Assembly: GCA_002382805.1 (NCBI GenBank)
Contig: DGAD01000006.1
Location: 29,914 to 93,913 of the forward strand
Reading direction: 5' to 3'
Source: Clostridiales bacterium UBA4039
GTDB taxonomy: Bacteria > Bacillota > Clostridia > Lachnospirales > Vallitaleaceae
Length of the DNA stretch: 64,000 nt
The notes under the pieces are model-generated. The model ran no database searches and was not told the DNA's origin. It saw only the letters and a program-made list of their open reading frames with translations. A program made the translations under genes and the position numbers. Below, one piece after another: positions 46,101 through 55,480 of the stretch (position 1 is its first letter; each line of letters begins with the position of its first letter).

Positions 46101-46757
46101 AAGCACATTATAAAACTCTGTAGAATAAAGCTCCTGTGCATCATGAATTTTAAGTGTTTCTACAGCTTTATTTAACCATGCTTCTGGATTTGGATGACTT
46201 TTTGAAAACCGATATATCGTCAAAATGATATCCCGTATTTTTACATCATCATTACCATAGGAAAAAGCTTCAACAATCCGGATAAAAGCCGGACTTTTTT
46301 CTTCATAAGCCGCTTCAAAGATTTCATCCAGGATTTCCTCTTGTATAAGAGCCAGTTCCGTCTCATTACCGATACGAAAGTTTGGGTCAAGTTCTAAAAG
46401 ATAGTAGTAGTTTTTTAAAATCTGCAAACAAAAGCTATGCAGAGTCATGATATTAGCCGATGCCATCATCGTCAGTTGTTTAACCAAATGCTGCATCATC
46501 TTTTCGTCTGCTGTTTCTTCAATAGCTTTTTCAATAGCTAAGCTTATTCGCTCACGCATCTCAGATGCAGCAGCGTGGGTAAATGTCACAATAAGCAGCT
46601 GATCTACAGATATCGGTGTATTTGGATTGGTAATCTTTTGGATAATACGCTGTACAAGGACGGCTGTTTTTCCCGACCCCGCTGCCGCCGAGACTAAAAG
46701 GCTTCGACCGCCATCTTGTATAATTTTTTCTTGTTCTTGGGTATATTGAAATTTCAT
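43131..46757 (-). CDS. addA: ATP-dependent helicase/nuclease subunit A (AddA)
   Basis: A 1208-residue UvrD-type helicase-nuclease that processes double-strand breaks with AddB. Walker A AAAGSGKTAVL is near residue 25; DEYQDINEVQ is helicase motif II; SIHKSKGLEFPIVF and EIRILYVALTRAKEKLYL are later helicase motifs. The C-terminal RecB-type nuclease has ALVLVDYKTDF. In most Firmicutes addB directly precedes addA; here addB lies 12 kb away at 58752. Confidence 0.95.
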   Translation of the reverse strand: MKFQYTQEQEKIIQDGGRSLLVSAAAGSGKTAVLVQRIIQKITNPNTPISVDQLLIVTFTHAAASEMRERISLAIEKAIEETADEKMMQHLVKQLTMMASANIMTLHSFCLQILKNYYYLLELDPNFRIGNETELALIQEEILDEIFEAAYEEKSPAFIRIVEAFSYGNDDVKIRDIILTIYRFSKSHPNPEAWLNKAVETLKIHDAQELYSTEFYNVLQKHVADNLAVVKSMLPDLHELMALEAGPDKYKDTVADIEYLLNCYVSALESKDVQALKSAHQSQSIAPLSRKSKGYDKALAEEAKDIINQIKDNLSVVELLCFDEEESIEQVGVIAGDIQELVRLTQLFDMRFSEEKYDKALIDFSDIEHFALALLYDENQVSEIGKRYKDMFHEVLVDEYQDINEVQEAVIQAVSKQEEEKNLFMVGDVKQSIYKFRLARPEIFSQKYRRFSYDDEQQANEVKIDLAKNFRSRQEVLSFSNHIFKGIMSEAVGDVKYDEKTQLNYGAIQYKQASAKDYRPEILIIEDPKEGESKATIQAQLVANKIHAMVNEKSLAIVDKTGELREVKYQDICILMRSPSKAMEDIKDVLDAKGIPYATDVSTGYFEAIEVQVVLNLLMVLDNPIQDIALVSVLRAPFMGFDEHDLIQLKKIDQTLSVYEALIAYEQVHQESIEEEQSPLTKKVHYFLTLYNRLKAEAKYLELHELIQKIYLETGYKNIVRFMDNGSQRMQNLEYLLQQSEAFEASSYKGVFNFVRYIEHMKKYKVDSPEPTYTLDSDNSVTMMSIHKSKGLEFPIVFILDLQKQFNEMDLRETVLMDQDLGLASDYIDIDARTKKRTVFTEALRIKAKNELISEEIRILYVALTRAKEKLYLLATTSDYEKNIEKMMERYSKYADVYVPSGLVQSTRSYLELILMRCNSQSSALYSIRKVHYDEIVEQEAFYELSQEEQKSELKDMLLQSYQREEEWEQDISEYEEEIYKPYAYASSTQKYLSMSVSEIKRKHQENQIEEQQWAYEQLIKSVQEPIPAFMDATLENQPQQGARYGTLMHLVLAKLDFSISWTRESLEAFVQKMVKDNIITSKEGGRISIHALQRFTSSSLYQRILKADSKQIRQEQPFVLQIDDEGDGRMIQGVIDLYFVEEDALVLVDYKTDFLKNQDASILIERYQLQLEYYKKALERMTGKHVKQTIIYSFSLNEALDIIIDKQ

Positions 46758-46860
46758 ATAGTGAACCTATCTCCTCTTTTGTGCTATTATTCTTTCCCCT
46801 TCTCTTATTGTAGTATAAGTTTGTCGGAAATTCCATATACAGTTTTAGGTAATACTTTGG

Positions 46861-46866
46861 TATAAT
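46861..46866 (+). promoter_or_regulatory. Extended -10 promoter of pyk
   Basis: TGGTATAAT forms an extended -10; the -35 is a poor match. CAGAGGAGG follows 22 bases later. Confidence 0.6.
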
Positions 46867-46898
46867 AGTATTGAATTCATAAATCAGAGGAGGTTAAA

Positions 46899-48317
46899 AT
46901 GAATAAAACAAAAATTATATGTACAATCGGCCCCGCAAGCGATAATAAAGAAACCTTTACCCAACTCGTTAAGAGTGGCTTAAGTGTCGCTCGTCTCAAC
47001 TTATCCCATGGTAATCAAGAGTATTATAAAAAAATAATCGCAATGATTAACGAAGTTAGAGAAGAACTCAACGTTCCTATTGCTATTCTCATGGATACGC
47101 GTGGACCTGAAATTCGTACCAAAACATTCGTTGATGGTTCAGCTGAACTAATCACAGGCGAGTACACACGTATCTGTCATGGAGATTTTGAAGGTACTTC
47201 CGAAAAATTCTGCGTGACCTACCCAACACTTCATGAAGATGTATGTCCTGGTAGCGTTATCTTAATTGATGATGGTTTAATTGAACTTGAAGTTTCTGAA
47301 ATTGATGGTGAAGATGTTATCTGCAACATCAAAAATGGCGGTATCGTTAAAAATCGAAAAGGTGTCAATATCCCAAATATTCACCTCAACCTTCCATCCA
47401 TGACACCAGCTGATGAGTCCGACTTAATCTTTGGAATTGAAAATGATGTAGACTTTATTGCAGCATCGTTTATACGAACGGCTTCAGACGTTCAAATGAT
47501 TCGTGACCATCTTAATAAAAATGATGGTGAAAGCGTTAAGATTATTTCAAAAATCGAATCTCAAGAAGGTATTGATAATATCGATGCAATTATTGAAGCA
47601 TCTGACGGCATCATGGTTGCCCGTGGTGATCTTGGTGTTGAAACGCCACCTGAAGCCATCCCACATATCCAAAAACTCATTGTAAAAAAATGTAACGAAG
47701 CTGATATTCCGGTTATCATTGCAACGCAAATGTTGGATTCGATGCAAGTTAATCCTCGACCAACCCGTGCCGAAGTATCCGATGTTGCCAATGCTATCTT
47801 AGATGGTACGGATGCCATCATGCTTTCTGGTGAATCCGCTGCCGGAAAATATCCAATCGAATCGGTTCGTTCAATGCGACGTATTGCAGAAGCGGCAGAA
47901 GCATCTATGGATTATCAAAACTTGTTCACAAAGATTGTAAGCCGACGTGAAAAGTCCATCACCAACTCCGTAAGCCATGCATCATGTTCAACAGCAATGC
48001 AGTTAAAGGCAAAAGCGATTATATGCCCTACCTATTCAGGAAGTACTGCAAAACTGATTAGTATGTATCGACCAAATGTTCCAATCATTGCAACAACTTC
48101 TAATCCTAAAGTGCAGCGTCAGCTGATGTTAAACTGGGGCGTTCTTCCATTGATTATGGAACAACAAACTTCATCAGATATTCTTTTTTATAAATCTGTA
48201 GAAAAGACTAAAAGCTTAGGACTCGTTAACTCAGGCGACCTTGTTGTAATTACTGCTGGAGTTCCACTCGGCATCACCGGAAAGACCAATCTTATGAAAG
48301 TCCAAGAAGTCGATTAA
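46899..48317 (+). CDS. pyk: Pyruvate kinase
   Basis: A 472-residue glycolytic enzyme (PEP + ADP to pyruvate + ATP). N-terminus KTKIICTIGPASDN, catalytic lysine region KIISKIESQEG, MVARGDLGVE, and PTRAEVSDVANAILDGTDA with MLSGESAAGKYP are all conserved. It lacks the extra C-terminal PEP-utiliser domain found in Bacillus enzymes. It is transcribed alone, divergent from addA and followed by a strong terminator. Confidence 0.97.
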   Translation: MNKTKIICTIGPASDNKETFTQLVKSGLSVARLNLSHGNQEYYKKIIAMINEVREELNVPIAILMDTRGPEIRTKTFVDGSAELITGEYTRICHGDFEGTSEKFCVTYPTLHEDVCPGSVILIDDGLIELEVSEIDGEDVICNIKNGGIVKNRKGVNIPNIHLNLPSMTPADESDLIFGIENDVDFIAASFIRTASDVQMIRDHLNKNDGESVKIISKIESQEGIDNIDAIIEASDGIMVARGDLGVETPPEAIPHIQKLIVKKCNEADIPVIIATQMLDSMQVNPRPTRAEVSDVANAILDGTDAIMLSGESAAGKYPIESVRSMRRIAEAAEASMDYQNLFTKIVSRREKSITNSVSHASCSTAMQLKAKAIICPTYSGSTAKLISMYRPNVPIIATTSNPKVQRQLMLNWGVLPLIMEQQTSSDILFYKSVEKTKSLGLVNSGDLVVITAGVPLGITGKTNLMKVQEVD

Positions 48318-48354
48318 AAAGTAGCCCCACAGGGTACTTACTTCTAAATCAATA

Positions 48355-48401
48355 AAAAACAGATGTAGTGCGATAATATATCGCATTGCATCTGTTTTTT
48401 T
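48355..48401 (+). terminator. Bidirectional rho-independent terminator after pyk
   Basis: AAACAGATG pairs with CATCTGTTT around an inner TGCGATA/TATCGCA stem. T residues follow on the plus strand and a matching A-run precedes, so it can also serve the convergent pgmB gene. Confidence 0.88.
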
Positions 48402-48428
48402 ATGTTCACCTACTATTTCACACTATTT

Positions 48429-49070
48429 TTAATTCAAGAGTTCGACTAGGCTAACTTCACTTAAATCTCGTGCACGCACATCTGCATCTGGACAGTCATA
48501 GGCTGACCCAACTGCAAGTGCTTTCATCCCTGCAGCTTTTGCCGCTTCAATCCCTGCATACGCATCTTCAACCACTAAGCATTCTGATGGTTTAATATTT
48601 AATCGTTGTGCTGCCAATAAGAACACTTCAGGATCAGGTTTGCTTTTTGTAATATCATTACCATCCGCCACAGCGTCAAATGTATCTTCCATACCAATGT
48701 ATTTAAGAATACGTGGCGTATTACGGCTTGAGGAACCAATGGCAATACGAATATCGCGTTCTTTAAGTTCCTCTAACGTATTTGTCACCCCAGGTAAAAT
48801 ATCTGCATCGGATAATTCATGTAAAAGTTCAATATATGTATTGTTCTTTTCATCCAGAAATTCTTGCTTTTCTTCTTCTGAAAATGCATTTGTTGCATTT
48901 TCAAGAATAATATTCAAGCTTTCATAACGACTAACACCACGTAAACGTTCATTAATTTCACGGTTAAATGGAATGTGTAATCTCTTGGCTAATTGCATCC
49001 ATGCTTGAAAATGAAATTCGTCTGTCGAAACAATTACTCCATCAAGATCAAATATTACTGCTCTAATCAT
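48429..49070 (-). CDS. pgmB: Beta-phosphoglucomutase (HAD family)
   Basis: A 213-residue HAD protein with nucleophile and acid/base Asp in VIFDLDGVIVST, cap residues LRGVSRYESL, IAIGSSSRN, KSKPDPEVFL and VVEDAYAGIEAAKAAG. These match beta-phosphoglucomutase, which converts beta-glucose 1-phosphate to glucose 6-phosphate after disaccharide phosphorolysis. No phosphorylase gene is nearby. Starts after AGGAGG. Confidence 0.92.
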   Translation of the reverse strand: MIRAVIFDLDGVIVSTDEFHFQAWMQLAKRLHIPFNREINERLRGVSRYESLNIILENATNAFSEEEKQEFLDEKNNTYIELLHELSDADILPGVTNTLEELKERDIRIAIGSSSRNTPRILKYIGMEDTFDAVADGNDITKSKPDPEVFLLAAQRLNIKPSECLVVEDAYAGIEAAKAAGMKALAVGSAYDCPDADVRARDLSEVSLVELLN

Positions 49071-49165
49071 AATGTCCTCCTAACATAAGCCCTCTCACAT
49101 TTTATCTGACTCTATGTTTATTATAACCGATTGGAATCTAGACAACAAGACCTATCCTTTATTCA

Positions 49166-49195
49166 TTGACCATCGCTTTACATTTGTGCTAAAAT
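49166..49195 (+). promoter_or_regulatory. Promoter of the acetyl-xylan esterase gene
   Basis: TTGACC (49166-49171) and TAAAAT (49190-49195) are 18 bases apart, followed by TTAGGAGG. Confidence 0.5.
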
Positions 49196-49228
49196 GAATT
49201 AAATTTTATAATTTTAGGAGGTTTTTAT

Positions 49229-50188
49229 ATGCCATTAATCGACATGCCACTTGATGAACTCAAAAATTATCACGGCGCCATGACCAAACCCGATGATTTC
49301 GATGCATTTTGGGATGACGCTTTAGCTTCTTTAGATCAGCTTGAACTTAATCTTTCCATTACAAAAGCAGACTTTCAAGTTCCTTTTGCTACCTGTTATG
49401 ATGTTTATTATAACGCTACTGACGGTGCAAGAATCTATGCTAAAATGATTAAACCCAATGCCCTTACAGCTAAAGCACCTGCCGTCCTTCGCTTTCATGG
49501 ATACGCTGGTGATTCTGGTGATTGGACCGGACTGCTTAACTATGCTGCTGCCGGCATGATTGTTCTTGCCATGGATTGCCGAGGTCAAGGCGGAAAATCC
49601 ACCGATGTTAGTCAAGTCAAAGGCGGAACGCTATACGGCTTTATTATGAAAGGGGTTGATTCTGGTCGAGATGCTTTGTATTTTAAACACGTCTTCCTAG
49701 ACACCGTACTTCTTGCTCGAATTGCTCTGGATATGCCCGATGTTGATTCAAACCGTGTATATGCTTGCGGTGCCAGTCAAGGCGGTGCGTTAACACTTGC
49801 TTGTGCGTCTTTAGAGCCTCGTATACGTAAGCTTGTTCCTGTTTATCCTTTCCTTTGTGATTATCGACGGGTATGGGATCTGGACCTTGCAAAAGATGCC
49901 TACATTGGGTTACGGGAATACTTCCGTCACTTTGATCCCAGACATGAACGTGAAGATGAATTCTTTTCAACATTGAGCTATATTGACTTGCAATTTTTAA
50001 CCTCGAGGATTCAAGGTGACGTACTTATGTCCACAGGATTAATGGACACCATCTGTCCTCCTTCAACCCAGTTTGCTGCTTACAACAACATCATGAGCTC
50101 CAAAAAAATGGACATTTACCCTGATTTTGCTCATGAACATCTTCCTGGACACAACGATCGTGAACTAGCCTTCTTGTTGGAAAATTAA
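49229..50188 (+). CDS. Acetyl-xylan esterase / cephalosporin-C deacetylase (CE7, AXE1)
   Basis: A 319-residue alpha/beta hydrolase. Nucleophile Ser in YACGASQGGALTL, Asp in TGLMDTICPPST, His in FAHEHLPG, and the family RGQGG motif in MDCRGQGGKS. CE7 enzymes remove acetyl groups from xylo-oligosaccharides and other small acetylated compounds, usually in the cytosol; there is no signal peptide here. Stands alone between two terminators. Confidence 0.93.
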   Translation: MPLIDMPLDELKNYHGAMTKPDDFDAFWDDALASLDQLELNLSITKADFQVPFATCYDVYYNATDGARIYAKMIKPNALTAKAPAVLRFHGYAGDSGDWTGLLNYAAAGMIVLAMDCRGQGGKSTDVSQVKGGTLYGFIMKGVDSGRDALYFKHVFLDTVLLARIALDMPDVDSNRVYACGASQGGALTLACASLEPRIRKLVPVYPFLCDYRRVWDLDLAKDAYIGLREYFRHFDPRHEREDEFFSTLSYIDLQFLTSRIQGDVLMSTGLMDTICPPSTQFAAYNNIMSSKKMDIYPDFAHEHLPGHNDRELAFLLEN

Positions 50189-50205
50189 AAGGCTTTTATA
50201 GGTAT

Positions 50206-50252
50206 AAAAAAGCATGTCCACATACAATGTACGTATGTGGCATGCTTTTTTT
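50206..50252. terminator. Bidirectional terminator between the esterase gene and the V-ATPase operon
   Basis: AAAAAAGCATG and CATGCTTTTTT flank an inner CCACATAC/GTATGTGG stem with a seven-base loop. It reaches the stop codon of the subunit D gene and can end transcripts from both sides. Confidence 0.9.
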
Positions 50253-50865
50253 ATTTTTTCATCGACTTTATCATCTTCAGTCGCGTAAATTCTTCGCGTT
50301 CTTTTTCTTCCAACGCATTACTGATATCCTTAGTCAAGGTTTCATACCTTGGAATCATAACATTTTGAAGTGCATTCGCTCTTTTTTGTGTTCGTTTAAT
50401 ATTAATAGCCAAGCGATAGATTGCATTTTCAACTTCTGCCAATAAAAGTGTCAATTGCTTGACTTTTAAAAATTTTTCATAGGCTTCATCCAAGGAAATT
50501 GTTGTACGTGCAAACCCATAAGATGGTTCGATGTCTTTTTTTATTTCCCCTATAATCGGAATCTCCACACCCATGATGGAACGTACATTAATGACGATTT
50601 GGTCTTCTAATTCAACCGCCTTACTTATTTGTTCCACTGTATTAATACCAATAGTTATATTGGCTGTTTGAAGCGCTTTATAGGCCGCTGAAAATGTTTC
50701 ACCAATCTGTGCTTGAATTTCTTTGGCCTGATCGATTAACGTCATCATTTCACGCACTAAAATATTCCGTTTTTTATCCAAAAGCTCATAACCCTGTCTT
50801 GAAAGGTTTAGTCGGCTTTTTGAAAGCATCAAATTTCCTTTGGTGGGAAAAAGAGTTGCATCCAT
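50251..50865 (-). CDS. ntpD: V-type ATPase subunit D
   Basis: A 204-residue mostly helical protein, the central rotor shaft. Typical N-terminal FPTKGNLMLSKSRLNLSRQG and C-terminal RRTQKR-like segment (NIKRTQKRANALQNVMIPRY) are present. It is the last gene of the operon; the start follows AAAGGACG three bases after the subunit B stop. Confidence 0.95.
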   Translation of the reverse strand: MDATLFPTKGNLMLSKSRLNLSRQGYELLDKKRNILVREMMTLIDQAKEIQAQIGETFSAAYKALQTANITIGINTVEQISKAVELEDQIVINVRSIMGVEIPIIGEIKKDIEPSYGFARTTISLDEAYEKFLKVKQLTLLLAEVENAIYRLAINIKRTQKRANALQNVMIPRYETLTKDISNALEEKEREEFTRLKMIKSMKK

Positions 50866-50867
50866 GA

Positions 50868-52265
50868 TTATTCACGTCCTTTTTTTCGTGGTTTATAGTA
50901 ACGATCCAATAGGTCATCATCTAAACGGTCAAGCTCGTTTCTTGGCAAAATACCTAGAAGCTCCCATCCAAGGTCAAGGGTAACATCCATAAATCGATTT
51001 TCATCCGTCTCTTGGCTTACAAAACGCGCTTCAAAGGCATTTCCAAACTCCATATAGAGTTGGTCAATTTCTGACAGCTCGTCCTCACCAATAACCGATG
51101 CCAACGCTTTAACCTCTTGAACATGGGCATACGATGCAAACAGTTGATTAGCAATCTGAGGATGATCTTTACGAGTAAATCCTTCTCCAATTCCATCTTT
51201 CATCAAACGTGAAAGGGAAGGCAGTACAATGATCGGTGGATAGATTCCTTTTTGATGCAGTGCACGATCAAGAACGACTTGTCCTTCCGTAATATATCCC
51301 GTCAAGTCTGGAATCGGATGGGTAATATCATCATTTGGCATGGTTAATATCGGAATCTGCGTTATAGAGCCTTCCCGATCATTAAGCATTCCAGCGCGTT
51401 CATATAATGAGGCTAAATCTGAATACATATAGCCTGGAAATCCTTTTCGACTAGGTATTTCTCCTTTTGATGAAGATATCTCGCGCAAGGCTTCGCAATA
51501 GGCCGTCATATCTGTCATGATAACAAGCACATGCATATTACGTTCAAAAGCTAGATATTCAGCCGCTGTTAGTGCACACCTTGGCGTAACGATACGTTCG
51601 ATAACCGGGTCATTTGCAAGATTTAAGAACATGCATACATTTTCCAGTACTCCACTTTCTTCAAAGCTTCGCTTAAAATAATCGGCAACATCATTTTTGA
51701 CACCCATTGCAGCAAACACAATGGCAAAATTTTCCCCTTCCGCCGAGTCAATCGCTAACTGGGCCTGACTAGCAATTTGAACCGCTAAGATATCATGCGG
51801 AAGACCATTACCAGAAAATACAGGAAGCTTTTGTCCGCGTATAAGTGTCGTTAACCCATCAATAGCTGAGACACCCGTTTGAATATAGTTTCTTGGATAT
51901 TTTCGTGCTATCGGATTAATAGGCGCTCCATTAATATCCCAACGTACTTCCGGCGATATAGCACCCAACCCGTCAATCGGCTGACCTTTTCCATCCATGG
52001 TACGCCCTAGGATTTCATCGGATAATGGAAGTAAAAGCGGTGTTCCTCGAAGACTTGTACGGGTATTGGTCCGAGATATTCCCGAAGTTCCCTCAAACAC
52101 CTGAACAACAGCCATATCTTCGTGGACTTCGATGACACGTCCTACTTTGGTTCGTCCGTCATCAAGCTTAATATCCACCATTTCTTCATAGGATGCATCC
52201 TTAACGCCTTCAAGAATGATTAAGGAACCATTGACTTCTTTAACACCTAAATATTCGATTCTCAT
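50868..52265 (-). CDS. ntpB: V-type ATPase subunit B
   Basis: A 465-residue non-catalytic nucleotide-binding subunit: degenerate P-loop region [15 protein letters not shown], and the [23 protein letters not shown] segment of B subunits. Its ATG overlaps the subunit A stop by four bases (ATGA), ensuring a fixed A:B ratio. Confidence 0.97.
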   Translation of the reverse strand: MRIEYLGVKEVNGSLIILEGVKDASYEEMVDIKLDDGRTKVGRVIEVHEDMAVVQVFEGTSGISRTNTRTSLRGTPLLLPLSDEILGRTMDGKGQPIDGLGAISPEVRWDINGAPINPIARKYPRNYIQTGVSAIDGLTTLIRGQKLPVFSGNGLPHDILAVQIASQAQLAIDSAEGENFAIVFAAMGVKNDVADYFKRSFEESGVLENVCMFLNLANDPVIERIVTPRCALTAAEYLAFERNMHVLVIMTDMTAYCEALREISSSKGEIPSRKGFPGYMYSDLASLYERAGMLNDREGSITQIPILTMPNDDITHPIPDLTGYITEGQVVLDRALHQKGIYPPIIVLPSLSRLMKDGIGEGFTRKDHPQIANQLFASYAHVQEVKALASVIGEDELSEIDQLYMEFGNAFEARFVSQETDENRFMDVTLDLGWELLGILPRNELDRLDDDLLDRYYKPRKKGRE

Positions 52266-54061
52266 TCTTTAATCACCCTTTCAAAGCCTTTGTAACTTTC
52301 ATTGACTTTTATAAACGCTTCGTCAATTTTCGTCTTCAAGTCATCAAACGGCGTAAAATCTTCGTTATTAATTGTATATTTCATCTTTACAAGTTCATCA
52401 AAAATACCTGTCTTGCGGATTTGAGATACCGGAATCCCACGAGCTACAATTGGCCTTGACGCCTCATATAAAAACATGATGATTTCCATCATTTTAAACT
52501 GTTTTTCTACGGGAACGTAGGTATCCACATCATGAAAAGCATTTTGTTGTAAAAACCCTAATCGAATCAGTTTTGTTACTTCTAGAATAAGCTTTTGTTC
52601 TTCCGGTAAGATATCGGCTCCGATCAGCTTGACAATTTCCATTAGCTTGCTTTCTTCTTGGAGCAAGCCTAACATTTTTTTGCGTACATTCATAAAATCC
52701 GGTGTAACCTTAGCATCAAACCAGGGCTTTAATTCATTCACATATTCACTATAGCTATTTAGCCAATGAATCGCCGGATAATGCCTTGAATAAGCCAAGT
52801 TACGATCAAGCGCCCAAAAACAACGTATAAAGCGTTTTGTATTTTGGGTGACCGGTTCACTAAAGTCTCCACCTTGGGGAGAGACCGCACCAATAATACT
52901 CACAGAACCTTCCATGCGATTTAGTGTTTCAACATATCCTGCACGTTCATAAAACTGTGAAAGTCTTGAAGGTAAATATGCTGGGAATCCTTCTTCTGCC
53001 GGCATCTCTTCTAGTCGACCGGATATCTCCCGAAGCGCCTCGGCCCACCTTGATGTTGAATCTGCCATAATCGCAACATGATATCCCATGTCACGATAAT
53101 ATTCAGCAATTGTGATACCTGTATAAATAGATGCCTCTCTAGCTGCTACAGGCATGTTTGATGTGTTGGCTATCAAAACCGTTCGCTCCATTAATGGTTT
53201 TCCCGATTTGGGGTCAATAAGCTTTGGAAAGTCTTCCAATACTTCTGTAATCTCATTGCCACGCTCCCCACATCCTATATAAACAATAATATCCGCATCT
53301 GACCATTTTGCCAATTGATGCTGAGTCATCGTTTTCCCTGTACCAAACCCTCCGGGAATCGCTGCCGTTCCACCCTTAGGAATTGGAAAAAGCGTATCAA
53401 TAATGCGTTGCCCAGTAATCAATGGTTGATCCAATCGTTTACGGCTGGTAAAGGGTCTTGGATCTCTTACCGGCCAATATTGTACAAGCGTCAGTTCGAT
53501 AATCTCGTCATATGCATCCTTAATTTTTACAATACAATCTAACACTTTATAGTCACCTTCAGCGGCTACTTCAACAACCTCTCCCTTTAAGTTTGGAGAG
53601 AGCATAATCTTATGGTTAACGAGCTCCGTCTCTTGAACTGTAGCATAAGTCATACCTGCTTCTAGATAGTCACCGACTTGAACTGTTGGTTTAACCGACC
53701 AGACTTTATCTGTATCTAAGTTTGGCGTATCTATTCCGCGTCCAATAAAAGATCCCGTCTTTTCAAACAATTTTTCAAGTGGTCGTTCAATTCCATCAAA
53801 TACGCCCCCAATTATTCCAGGTCCTAACATCAATGATAAAGGCGCACCTGTAGAATATATGGGTTCTCCGGCTTTTAGACCTGTGGTTGATTCATACACC
53901 TGAATAATCGTACTTTCTTTTTCTATACCGATAACTTCGCCGATAAGCTTTAAATCTCCGACATATACCATTTCCATCATGCCGAGTTCTTTGGTTTTAC
54001 TCACCGTTACAACCGGACCGTTTATTCCGGAAATAATTCCTTTTTGTTCCACTTTAGTCAC
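52262..54061 (-). CDS. ntpA: V-type ATPase catalytic subunit A
   Basis: A 599-residue catalytic subunit. Walker [15 protein letters not shown], catalytic Glu region [17 protein letters not shown] and the [20 protein letters not shown] motif are intact, together with the long non-homologous insert typical of V-type A subunits. The frame opens with GTG at 54061, inside the end of the subunit E gene, but a GTG at 54052 is better spaced from AGGTGA; the choice changes only three residues. Confidence 0.97.
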   Translation of the reverse strand: MTKVEQKGIISGINGPVVTVSKTKELGMMEMVYVGDLKLIGEVIGIEKESTIIQVYESTTGLKAGEPIYSTGAPLSLMLGPGIIGGVFDGIERPLEKLFEKTGSFIGRGIDTPNLDTDKVWSVKPTVQVGDYLEAGMTYATVQETELVNHKIMLSPNLKGEVVEVAAEGDYKVLDCIVKIKDAYDEIIELTLVQYWPVRDPRPFTSRKRLDQPLITGQRIIDTLFPIPKGGTAAIPGGFGTGKTMTQHQLAKWSDADIIVYIGCGERGNEITEVLEDFPKLIDPKSGKPLMERTVLIANTSNMPVAAREASIYTGITIAEYYRDMGYHVAIMADSTSRWAEALREISGRLEEMPAEEGFPAYLPSRLSQFYERAGYVETLNRMEGSVSIIGAVSPQGGDFSEPVTQNTKRFIRCFWALDRNLAYSRHYPAIHWLNSYSEYVNELKPWFDAKVTPDFMNVRKKMLGLLQEESKLMEIVKLIGADILPEEQKLILEVTKLIRLGFLQQNAFHDVDTYVPVEKQFKMMEIIMFLYEASRPIVARGIPVSQIRKTGIFDELVKMKYTINNEDFTPFDDLKTKIDEAFIKVNESYKGFERVIKE

Positions 54062-54668
54062 CTACTTTATCATCAATTTGTATTCCACAGTACTGTAAAA
54101 AGTTTTCTCGTTCTTCTTCTAGGTGTTTTGCATAGCTGTCATCAATAAACACATTTTTAGATGTGTTAAGCAGCTTAGATCCACCAATCATTTCAATGTG
54201 TTTTTGTTCAATGTGTATTTGGTGCTTTGGATACTTTTCTTTTAAAAAATGATAAAGGTCTTTGTCTTTATAATTAATATAAATGATATAGTCTCCTTCA
54301 CCCATATACTCCATCTGTTTATCAATCGCTTGGGTAAGCTCATCTTTATATTGTTCCGTTTTTGTATGCTCTTCTAAACGTTTAGTTGCTTTTTCAAACA
54401 CTTGGTCGATGATATTTTTTCGTCCGTTTAAAAGTGCAACTTTATTTTTCATCAATGTTTTAGAGACCACTTCATTCTTTTCTCGGTCAATATCTTTTAA
54501 GCCGTTTTGAATGATTTCATATGCACTCTCAAGATACTCCAATTCTTTTGCTTCATAATCTGCCTTGAGTCGCTTATCTTGCTCCATCTCTATTTGACTT
54601 TTTTGCTCAGCGACGCCCGACATGATTTCACTTGTAAAATGCTCTAGCTTGATCATTTCATTACTCAT
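54054..54668 (-). CDS. ntpE: V-type ATPase subunit E
   Basis: A 204-residue peripheral stalk subunit with a long charged N-terminal helix (about 1-85) and an alpha/beta C-terminal domain (VFIDDSYAKHLEEERENFLQ). The ATG at 54668 has GAGGTG upstream; an in-frame GTG at 54677 is part of that ribosome site. It forms a stalk with the coiled-coil subunit encoded at 58460. Confidence 0.9.
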   Translation of the reverse strand: MSNEMIKLEHFTSEIMSGVAEQKSQIEMEQDKRLKADYEAKELEYLESAYEIIQNGLKDIDREKNEVVSKTLMKNKVALLNGRKNIIDQVFEKATKRLEEHTKTEQYKDELTQAIDKQMEYMGEGDYIIYINYKDKDLYHFLKEKYPKHQIHIEQKHIEMIGGSKLLNTSKNVFIDDSYAKHLEEERENFLQYCGIQIDDKVGD

Positions 54669-54686
54669 TTTATTCACCTCATTACG

Positions 54687-54995
54687 TTAAATTCTTAAGC
54701 CGATTGCTTCTCGAACATACTTAGTAATCGAATCCAGCCCTCGATCACTTCCATGTCGGTCCGGTATTAAAACGATAAGTGGTGTCTGATAGTTCATTTT
54801 GATATAATCAAGACGTTCGCCTACTAAATCGCCTAATTTTTCTGTTATCAACAACACGCCAACTTCTCGGTCTTTAAGTATTTTATCTAATTGTTGTTCA
54901 ACCTCTTGTGTCTCATGAACAACAACACCGTCAATACCTGCTAGACGCATCCCTGTCAGCGTATCTACATTATCACTGATTAAATACATTTTCAT
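54687..54995 (-). CDS. ntpG: V-type ATPase subunit F
   Basis: A 102-residue Rossmann-like rotor subunit (MKMYLISDNVDTLTGMRLAG, VGVLLITEKLGD, PLIVLIPDRHGS). It binds subunit D in the central shaft. GAGGTG precedes the start. It lies between the K and E genes. Confidence 0.93.
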   Translation of the reverse strand: MKMYLISDNVDTLTGMRLAGIDGVVVHETQEVEQQLDKILKDREVGVLLITEKLGDLVGERLDYIKMNYQTPLIVLIPDRHGSDRGLDSITKYVREAIGLRI

Positions 54996-55026
54996 GTGAA
55001 ATCACCTCAAATTTTTGTATTTAATA

Positions 55027-55458
55027 TTATCCTAAAATCATAATGGAAATAATCAATCCATAGATAGCTATCCCTTCAGATAACCCTACGAAAATAATGG
55101 TTTTACCTAGAAGCTGTGTATCTTCACTAATAGCTCCAATAGCTGCCGCTCCTGATGCCGCAACTGCAATCCCGGCACCAATGGATGCCATGCCTGTTGA
55201 AAGCGCCGCACCAATAAATTTAAGCCCTTCTCCATTGGATATACCTGCTGCTGCATTAACTGCAGTATCTTGAGCCATCGCAACGTCACCACTGAGCATA
55301 TAAACTGTTGCACCAATCATAAGTAAGAAAAATGTTCCAATATTAATACCTAAAACCTTTGTTGCTTTCTTGTTGTTCATTCCTCGTTTGATTGCCCAAA
55401 CACCTATACCAACTGTTGTCGCTACCAAAATTACTGTTATTACCAAAATAAATTCCAT
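55027..55458 (-). CDS. ntpK: V-type ATPase proteolipid subunit K (rotor ring)
   Basis: A 143-residue membrane protein with four helices. The second hairpin is canonical: GMASIGAGIAVAASGAAAIG then VGLSEGIAIYGLI, with the ion-binding glutamate near residue 128. The first hairpin (about 1-57) has no carboxylate and little of the Gly-Ala packing pattern, then a loop GDVAMAQDTAVNAAAG. So one ion site per four helices, as in V-type rings, but with a more divergent N-half than in Enterococcus NtpK. AGGAGGA precedes the ATG. Confidence 0.92.
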   Translation of the reverse strand: MEFILVITVILVATTVGIGVWAIKRGMNNKKATKVLGINIGTFFLLMIGATVYMLSGDVAMAQDTAVNAAAGISNGEGLKFIGAALSTGMASIGAGIAVAASGAAAIGAISEDTQLLGKTIIFVGLSEGIAIYGLIISIMILG

Positions 55459-55480
55459 GTTTTATCCTCCTAATATGTCA

